From: Arenibacter echinorum | GTDB taxonomy: Bacteria > Bacteroidota > Bacteroidia > Flavobacteriales > Flavobacteriaceae | NCBI RefSeq assembly: GCF_003259375.1 | Contig: NZ_QLLN01000002.1 | Coordinates: forward strand, 558,001 to 622,000 | Length of the DNA stretch: 64,000 nt | Direction of reading: 5' to 3' | Shown here: in pieces, positions 58,387 to 64,000 of the stretch | Position numbering within the stretch: position 1 is the first letter of the stretch | How the letters are laid out: each line of letters starts with the position of its first letter | Position numbers and translations under genes: made by a program | The notes under the pieces: generated by a model | The model's database searches: none | Told to the model about the DNA's origin: nothing | The model's input: the letters and a program-made list of their open reading frames with translations, nothing else

Positions 58387-59445
58387 CTATTCCTTTTTAT
58401 ATTTCTTTAGAAAAGTGTTTAAATCCAAAAGACTTAAAAAGACCAATAGCACTCCAATAAATCCTATTGGGATCCAAAATTTATAACTGTTAAATATTCC
58501 TTTAACTTCCACCCCTCTTCTAGGGAAGGCAGAGATTACATTTAGTATGCTTGATTTGTTGGCCCTTTCTTCATTGAGCAAAACCAAGTTTTCCTTTAAT
58601 ATATCCACCTGGTTAATCAAGGCTAATTCTTTGTTTTCCTGACCACCGTTTTCACCCAAACTAATATTGGTACCCTGCAGTGGTTTATCCGCTTCCTTTT
58701 CCATTACGCGTTTGTACAAATGCTGTAAGGAATCCACTTCCATTAATTGTTTTTTGTATAGGCTGTCCTGTAAGCTTATGTTTTGGTCACTTATACTTTG
58801 TTGCAACTGAAAATACTCGTTTCGGGAAATCGATTTGATAATTGAAGGCTGTATAGATTTGGCCACAGTGCTATTTGTTGCCGTAACCGATATCGTATGG
58901 AAACGGGCGTCCATTGAATTGAAGTTTTTCAAATAATTTTCCATATCTATGGCCTTTTTGGTGGTGGAATCCAAACTGCGTACAAACTTATCGAACAATT
59001 GCACCTTTTGGTTTTCATCCGAATAGGATTCCACTACAAACTTTTTCAGTTTTGATGCTTCTGGAACACTAATATCCAAGGCTTCTGCCAAGGCGGTGGA
59101 GTCTTCCGCCTCCGCCAATTCATTGTAAAAATTTACGTTGTTGTACAATTGTTGAACACTGTTGAAATTGGGTTCAACTACCATGGTGGAAAGAAATTTG
59201 GGTTCTTTTACCATATCCAAGTAAATACCTAAAGCCAAGCCTACAACAGCTGCAATCACAAATTTTATAAAATGTTTTTGTAAAAAAAGCATGAATAGGA
59301 TAATCGTATGGAAAATACCTTTGAAAATATTACCTATGAAGCGGAATAATTTATTGAAACCGTTTCCAATTAATTGAAACAGTTGCCCCAAATCTACTTC
59401 CTCGGAAGAGGATGAGCTACTATTTGTCGGTTGTTGATTAGCCAT
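58387..59445 (-). CDS. Wzz-like chain-length determinant protein
   Basis: 352 aa. A cytosolic Ser-rich N-terminus (STSSSSSSEE-type tract at residues 6-16) precedes hydrophobic segments at about residues 40-58 and 62-80, the latter followed by PKFLSTMVVEPNFNSVQQLYN. A helical periplasmic region with coiled-coil character spans about 130-315. The second flanking membrane helix is at about 323-343 before a short basic tail. This two-helix plan with a long periplasmic middle is that of Wzz/PCP proteins; there is no kinase domain. It would set polymer chain length with the Wzy-like protein of the operon. Confidence 0.82.
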   Translation of the reverse strand: MANQQPTNSSSSSSEEVDLGQLFQLIGNGFNKLFRFIGNIFKGIFHTIILFMLFLQKHFIKFVIAAVVGLALGIYLDMVKEPKFLSTMVVEPNFNSVQQLYNNVNFYNELAEAEDSTALAEALDISVPEASKLKKFVVESYSDENQKVQLFDKFVRSLDSTTKKAIDMENYLKNFNSMDARFHTISVTATNSTVAKSIQPSIIKSISRNEYFQLQQSISDQNISLQDSLYKKQLMEVDSLQHLYKRVMEKEADKPLQGTNISLGENGGQENKELALINQVDILKENLVLLNEERANKSSILNVISAFPRRGVEVKGIFNSYKFWIPIGFIGVLLVFLSLLDLNTFLKKYKKE

Positions 59446-59448
59446 AAA

Positions 59449-61134
59449 CTAGGAATTAAATATTTGCGTTAGTATTTTATCGGTTATTAAATAGGTGGGC
59501 TTAACCCCTGTGGTGCCCAAACCACCAGAAGCTAAAGTACTGCCAGTTTCCAAAGGATTGTCAGAGGCATAATAGGCATAACGCACTTTAACATCGTCCC
59601 TTATACTTTTTCTTATTTTGGAAGCCGATTGTATAGCCTTCTGATAATGAACCCCCTCCATTTCCAACCCAATTACGTTCCATGTAGATTCATGGAAGAA
59701 TTTTAGGATGTCCCGATTCTGTAAAGAGGTTCCCAATACGGTTACCATAGCTCCTTGTAGAACCTTAAGTCCGTTACCTTCAAAATCCTCCTTTTTCAAT
59801 TCGTTGATAAAAGGGTAATTATCGGCTGTCCCTTCAAAAATATGGGCATCGGGAATCATTATATCTCCTTTTCCTCCTTCCAGAATACCTGCTTTTCCCA
59901 TTATGGTTATGGACGCCACATTTAAAAATACCTCTTGGTTTTTTTTAACCCTATAAGGTTTTAACAATTCATCAATGGTTTCATAAGCCTGCTCTCCAAA
60001 GGCGTAATCCATGACAAAGATAACAGGTTTTTCATTTTCTGGACAGTTTGTTGGCAATTGGTAACAACATGCACCTTTCCCCAATTTGGCCATGTCAAAA
60101 ATTTGTACATCTATATTGGTGCCGGAAACATCATCTATGGGAATCATCCCGTTCTTCATCGCTTGGGCAATTACCTTTTCCCTTAAACTGGAATTTTTGT
60201 GGATGCTCAAAGCTTCATATATCTCCAATTTTGTCTTTCCTGCCAAGGTTTTGGACAATGCCTTTTTGGCGAACAATGAATTCATTACGCTGTGCATGTT
60301 GGCACTTATTATATGGATGGGACGGTTCATAAGCCCATTTTCCTGTAATGTTTCCTTAATCCTATTAGCCCAACGCTCCCCATGAATGTGATGCCCTAAG
60401 CGCTCCCGTAACATGGGACTAAAGGTAATAGCTCTTTTGTTCCCTGTGGTTTCTTCCTCAATGGCCAGTTTGCCCAACCAATAGATAATCTTTAAAAAAC
60501 GTTCCGGATCCGAAGCGGTCGATAGTTTTTTGTGAATCGCCATTACCTCTATGAACGGTCTTCCCAAAATATTGGCCATATGGATTAAGGCGACTTCCCT
60601 TTCCCTTTGGCTCAGTTCCTCTTTGTTAGCAGCCTGTTCCAATTTTACCCAATCCCTTATAGTTTTGTCCGTGTCTTCTATAAGGACCTTTTTGCTAAGT
60701 TTCTCGGATTCGATGAACAAAAAGGTAAGATGGGTTAGTATATCGTAAATATCCGATCTGCCACGGGTAATCTCAATGTTCATCTGTTCATCATCGATCC
60801 TGTAACAGTTTCTCCGTCTTTTGGGTGGAATAATAGGCTTGAATTGGGAACCGGCATAGCCTTCATCCGAGGTGAGGTTTATAAACCGGCATTGTTCTAT
60901 GCCTTCCGGCAATCTTTCCAAAACATACAACAGCCCATTAAGTTCTGCTTTTTCCTCAGCAATGGAACCGTATATTTCTGGGCGTAGTTGTAAAAGAGAT
61001 TGTCTTAAGGTTGCTCCGGAAACACCTGACGGCTTGTAAAATCCACGGTTGAAAAGATGCCGCATTGTTATGTACAAGCGTTCAATGGCATTGGTGGAAT
61101 CTTGTGCCCTAGTAGTGTTAACGGATTTACTCAT
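59449..61134 (-). CDS. DUF6909 family protein, first gene of the polysaccharide operon
   Basis: 561 aa, soluble, no signal peptide. I recognise the N-terminus (NAIERLYITMRHLFNRGFYKPSGVSG) as the flavobacterial DUF6909 family; function unknown. Near the C-terminus, NVIGLEMEGVHYQKAI followed by RYAYYASDNPLE resembles the MEG...SD active-site pattern of nucleoside phosphorylase/MTAN-fold enzymes, which would suggest a nucleoside or nucleotide-sugar ligand; that is a hypothesis from short motifs. It is cotranscribed (3-bp gap) with the Wzz-like gene. Confidence 0.75.
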   Translation of the reverse strand: MSKSVNTTRAQDSTNAIERLYITMRHLFNRGFYKPSGVSGATLRQSLLQLRPEIYGSIAEEKAELNGLLYVLERLPEGIEQCRFINLTSDEGYAGSQFKPIIPPKRRRNCYRIDDEQMNIEITRGRSDIYDILTHLTFLFIESEKLSKKVLIEDTDKTIRDWVKLEQAANKEELSQREREVALIHMANILGRPFIEVMAIHKKLSTASDPERFLKIIYWLGKLAIEEETTGNKRAITFSPMLRERLGHHIHGERWANRIKETLQENGLMNRPIHIISANMHSVMNSLFAKKALSKTLAGKTKLEIYEALSIHKNSSLREKVIAQAMKNGMIPIDDVSGTNIDVQIFDMAKLGKGACCYQLPTNCPENEKPVIFVMDYAFGEQAYETIDELLKPYRVKKNQEVFLNVASITIMGKAGILEGGKGDIMIPDAHIFEGTADNYPFINELKKEDFEGNGLKVLQGAMVTVLGTSLQNRDILKFFHESTWNVIGLEMEGVHYQKAIQSASKIRKSIRDDVKVRYAYYASDNPLETGSTLASGGLGTTGVKPTYLITDKILTQIFNS

Positions 61135-61148
61135 AAGCAGATTTCGTG

Positions 61149-61156
61149 CAAAACTA
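61149..61156 (-). promoter_or_regulatory. Bacteroidota -7 promoter element for the 12-gene polysaccharide operon
   Basis: The minus strand reads TAGTTTTG, a TAnnTTTG match, 14 bp before the DUF6909 ATG. All genes from here to 48773 follow on the same strand with gaps from -4 to 37 bp, so this is the likely operon promoter. Confidence 0.55.
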
Positions 61157-61282
61157 CAATTTATATTGTTTATTTTATTTCCGGTGGAGCTTTTCTCAGA
61201 TTTCTTCCTAACGCTAAAATTATAAATTTAGACTTTTAGGTAATCAATAATTGCAAATATTAAAAAATAATGGCTGGTTTTA

Positions 61283-62791
61283 TTATAAGTTCTTTATTTT
61301 AGACCAGCTTCTTAATCCATCGGCTACTTTTCGGTCATTGGATAAGCGCTGCACTTTATTCTGACCTCCCAACTTTCCAATAGACTTCATATATTCTTGA
61401 AACCCATCTTTTTTTATTTCGGTAATTTTTAAAGATTGGAGAATTTTGCCCTCAATTAAATCAAAATAATAAGTGTTTTGCTGCTGTAAGGACTCATCCA
61501 AGATTGTAATGAATTGATTAATGTCTGATGGTGGGCGTTCAAATTCTATCAGCCATTCGTGATATGGAAGTTCATTTTCATCCGGATTAATTTGGGGGGC
61601 TACTGTAAATTCGTTTATGCTGGCATCTGTTCCCTCTATAGCCTGTTTCATTGCTACTTCCACTTCCTTGCCAATAACATGTTCCCCAAAGGCGGAGATA
61701 AAATGTTTAATTCTTCCGGAAACGATTATTTTAAATGGCTTCAATGAAATAAACTGAACGGTATCTCCGAGATTGTAAGCCCATAATCCGGCATTAGTAG
61801 ATATGATCATAACATAGTTCACTCCCAGTTCAACATCGTTGAGGGTAATACGTTTGGGGTTTTCAACAAAGAATTCATCGGCCTTGACAAACTCATAGAA
61901 GATTCCGGAATTCAATAACAAAAGCATCCCATTTTCTTTTTGGGAATTTTGGTAGGCGAAAAATCCTTCACTGGCGGGGAATAGTTCTATACTGTCTACG
62001 CGTCGCCCGATGAGGTTCTCAAATTTTGCACGATAGGGCTCGTAGTTAACCCCTCCATAAATGAATAGTTGAAAATTATTGAAGAGATCTCCTATTTTTT
62101 TGTCCGTTTTTTTGTTCAGCTTTTCAAAATACATTTGAACCCAAGAAGGTATGCCAGCAATGACGGTCATGTTCTCGTTCACGGTTTCCTCTACAATTTT
62201 GTTCACCTTGGTGTCCCAGTCTTCCAAACAATTGATTTCCCAGCTTGGCAATCGGTTTTTTTGGAGATAATTGGGAACATAGTGGGCAGATATTCCCGAT
62301 AATCTACCAATCTTAATCCCGTTTTTTTCTTTCATTTCCGGACTTCCTTGTAGAAAAATCATTTTTCCATCCACAAAATCTGCATTTCCCGTTTCATGAA
62401 TATAATTTAAAATAGCGTTTCGCGAAGCCTCTACTTGGCACTTAATAGATTCGTGGGTAATGGGGATGTATTTAACCCCGGATGTGGTCCCGGAAGTTTT
62501 TGCAAAATAGGCAGGTTTACCCGGCCATAATACATCTCTCTGACCAGCTACCACTTTCTCTACATATCCCTTTAATTCTTCATAGTCCCTTATGGGAACG
62601 TTGTTAACGAAGTCGGAATGCGATTTTAACTGTGAAAAATTGTGATCCTTGCCAAAGTCGGTATTTTTGGCATTGGATATGAGCGATTGAAATACCTCCT
62701 CCTGGGTCTCAATGGGATTATTTACCCATTTGGCAGTTTTCTTCACGATATTCTTGGCAAATATTTTTGCTGCAAATGATTTTAAACTCAT
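61283..62791 (-). CDS. GH3 (auxin-responsive promoter) family acyl-adenylating enzyme
   Basis: 502 aa, soluble. The adenylate-forming motif is YFAKTSGTTSGVKYIPIT (residues about 94-111). The GGVNYEPYR and ELFPASEGFFAYQ segments (about 242-280) match the A4/A5 region, and NLGDTVQFIS, then GRIKHFISAFGEHVIGKEVE, match the family's C-terminal region. Plant GH3 proteins join acids to amino acids using ATP; the bacterial members' substrates are not known. It follows the M23 peptidase gene by 6 bp, so the two are an operon. Confidence 0.92.
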   Translation of the reverse strand: MSLKSFAAKIFAKNIVKKTAKWVNNPIETQEEVFQSLISNAKNTDFGKDHNFSQLKSHSDFVNNVPIRDYEELKGYVEKVVAGQRDVLWPGKPAYFAKTSGTTSGVKYIPITHESIKCQVEASRNAILNYIHETGNADFVDGKMIFLQGSPEMKEKNGIKIGRLSGISAHYVPNYLQKNRLPSWEINCLEDWDTKVNKIVEETVNENMTVIAGIPSWVQMYFEKLNKKTDKKIGDLFNNFQLFIYGGVNYEPYRAKFENLIGRRVDSIELFPASEGFFAYQNSQKENGMLLLLNSGIFYEFVKADEFFVENPKRITLNDVELGVNYVMIISTNAGLWAYNLGDTVQFISLKPFKIIVSGRIKHFISAFGEHVIGKEVEVAMKQAIEGTDASINEFTVAPQINPDENELPYHEWLIEFERPPSDINQFITILDESLQQQNTYYFDLIEGKILQSLKITEIKKDGFQEYMKSIGKLGGQNKVQRLSNDRKVADGLRSWSKIKNL

Positions 62792-62797
62792 TTAGAA

Positions 62798-63667
62798 CTA
62801 TTTAAAATCTATAAAATTTAGTGGGTCTATCGGGCTACCGTTGCTCCAGAGCTCAAAGTGAAGGTGTGGTCCTGTGGTCAACTCCCCTGTATTTCCTACT
62901 GAGGCAATTACTTCTCCTGATCTTACCACATCGCCCTGCCCTTTGTTTAAGGATCCATTGTGCTTGTAAACGCTTAATAGTCCGTCCATATGCTCCAAGA
63001 TAATTACATAACCTGTTTCTGCTGTCCATTCAGCAAAAATTACGGTGCCGTTGGCTACTGCTTTGATGGGACTGTCCATGGGAGCAACCACATCTACTGC
63101 AAAATGCTTGTTTTCGGTATTAAATTCTTGGGATATGGTTCCGGATAATGGAGAAAAAAGTACCTGGCCTGGATTATTAATGTTTCTTTCGAACAAATTG
63201 TATTTATCCTCCAAAGCTACCTGCGCCCGCAACAAGGAATCTTCCTTGATAGGCGTTAAATCTATGGTGGAAGGATCCAGTTTGTATTGGTCAAATAGGG
63301 AGTCCCTATTAATTTCATTATTTTCAACATCACCTCGCAGCACTTTTCTGATGTTTTCTAAATACCTATTGGTATAATTTAGTGTGGCGACCAAAGAATC
63401 TGTTCTATAGGTCAGTTCTGTGGCCTGTCGCTTTAATTTTGTGGAAGAGTAGCCTGGAATATATTCCCGCAATGGTGTAAATGCTATTAATAAAATGGTG
63501 AATCCTATTAATCCTATTATAAACAGGGAACCGGTTACAAATACATTCATTCGGCTCAGTTTAAATGAAATTTTTTCCTCAAAGGTACTTTCATTCAAAA
63601 TCACCAGACGGTACTTATGCAAGAGCTTCTGCTTAATTTCCTTTCTTTTCTTTACCTTTTTGGCCAT
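62798..63667 (-). CDS. M23-family metallopeptidase (LytM-type), membrane-anchored
   Basis: 289 aa from the ATG at 63667 (MAKKVKKRKEIKQK); a TTG nine bases upstream is less likely. A transmembrane helix lies at about residues 40-63, with coiled-coil-like sequence to about 160. The LytM domain has the zinc-binding set HFAVD (His188, Asp192) and HLHFE (His268-His270) in GNTGELTTGPHLHFELW. It probably cleaves peptidoglycan cross-links in the periplasm or activates another hydrolase. The active site appears intact. Confidence 0.93.
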   Translation of the reverse strand: MAKKVKKRKEIKQKLLHKYRLVILNESTFEEKISFKLSRMNVFVTGSLFIIGLIGFTILLIAFTPLREYIPGYSSTKLKRQATELTYRTDSLVATLNYTNRYLENIRKVLRGDVENNEINRDSLFDQYKLDPSTIDLTPIKEDSLLRAQVALEDKYNLFERNINNPGQVLFSPLSGTISQEFNTENKHFAVDVVAPMDSPIKAVANGTVIFAEWTAETGYVIILEHMDGLLSVYKHNGSLNKGQGDVVRSGEVIASVGNTGELTTGPHLHFELWSNGSPIDPLNFIDFK

Positions 63668-63673
63668 AATGAA

Positions 63674-63681
63674 CAAAGATA
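63674..63681 (-). promoter_or_regulatory. Bacteroidota -7 promoter element very close to the M23 start
   Basis: The minus strand reads TATCTTTG ending just 6 bp before the M23 ATG. If used, the transcript would have almost no leader. Confidence 0.4.
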
Positions 63682-63835
63682 AGGTTAGTATTTAACTTTA
63701 ATTCCTTTATACGGAATTTGATTTTCCACAATGTTTTCAATGCAAAAGTATCTATTAGGAAAATATATTCTAATTTAGAATAATTAAAATATATTATAGA
63801 CGTTAAAATTAACAGCATTCTAACATCTTTTTTAG

Positions 63836-63843
63836 TACCTTTG
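63836..63843 (+). promoter_or_regulatory. Bacteroidota -7 promoter element for tatA
   Basis: TACCTTTG matches TAnnTTTG and lies 21 bp before the tatA-like ATG. Confidence 0.55.
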
Positions 63844-63864
63844 TTGTACTTAAATTATTATACC

Positions 63865-64000
63865 ATGATAACTTTAAACACATTCTTAGTCATTGGGCCA
63901 ATGCAAATCGCCTTGGTTGTGGCCATCGTACTACTTTTATTTGGAGGAAAGAAAATTCCGGAATTAATGCGTGGATTGGGAAGCGGCATTAAAGAATTTA
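63865..64000 (+). CDS. tatA: TatA/E-family twin-arginine translocase subunit, 3' end outside window
   Basis: The first 45 codons are present. One hydrophobic helix (about residues 8-26) is followed by the [20 protein letters not shown] amphipathic segment that defines TatA/E proteins. It forms the Tat pore that exports folded proteins. It is divergent from the M23 gene with its own -7 element. Whether it is TatA or TatE cannot be told from this part. Confidence 0.9.
   Translation, partial: MITLNTFLVIGPMQIALVVAIVLLLFGGKKIPELMRGLGSGIKEF

Noticed and set aside
63668-63676. TTG start for the M23 gene
   Set aside because: An ATG nine bases downstream fits a normal start and a positively charged N-terminus (MAKKVKKRK).
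1-64000. tRNA or rRNA genes, insertion sequences, CRISPR arrays
   Set aside because: None was recognised by eye; a tRNA scan and transposase search would be needed to be certain.

Overview
The window reads as a chromosomal segment of a marine-type flavobacterium (Bacteroidota, Flavobacteriaceae). Supporting signs are AT-rich DNA, repeated Bacteroidota-type -7 promoter elements (TAnnTTTG), weak or absent Shine-Dalgarno sequences, PorP/SprF and gliding-motility-associated (type IX secretion) proteins, and many small families typical of Flavobacteriia (DUF4175, DUF6427, DUF6341, DUF6909, DUF4254). No species is assigned.

Region 1 (1-15.6 kb, minus strand) is a surface-adhesin locus. It holds a 755-aa Ig-like protein with a type IX sorting domain, a PorP/SprF-like outer-membrane protein with two SPOR-like repeats, and a giant SprB-like protein of more than 3,500 residues whose 3' end lies outside the window. 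Its gene contains 1.7-kb tandem super-repeats. Region 2 (15.8-30 kb) is mostly housekeeping: glnS, a YtxH/holin/DUF6327 envelope-stress triad, an SPFH protein, gltX, and then DUF4175-ybeY-mnmG-methyltransferase-OmpH. Two perfectly palindromic parS-like sites flank mnmG.

Region 3 (30.4-33.7 kb) has a DUF2064 protein, an AhpD-like protein and the radical SAM enzyme ArsS, which suggests arsenosugar synthesis, followed by a TetR regulator with a palindrome just upstream. Region 4 (33.9-39.5 kb) holds a GT9 glycosyltransferase, DUF4254, DUF6427, DUF6341, purD and a UDP-glucuronate decarboxylase.

Region 5 (39.6-61.1 kb) is a surface-polysaccharide locus. It has an initiating sugar-phosphate transferase, a DUF1972 glycosyltransferase, an O-antigen ligase/polymerase, an oppositely oriented AlgI/AlgJ O-acetylation pair and a GDPD lipoprotein. 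It ends with a tight 12-gene minus-strand operon running DUF6909, Wzz-like, rfbB, rfbA, rfbC, rfbD, cytidylyltransferase, HAD phosphatase, glycerol-1-phosphate dehydrogenase, Wzx, CDP-glycerol glycerophosphotransferase and Wzy. That gene set predicts a rhamnose-containing glycan carrying glycerol phosphate, with the glycerol phosphate arising from a G1P-dehydrogenase route rather than the usual TagD route. The window closes with a GH3-family protein, an M23 peptidase and the start of tatA.
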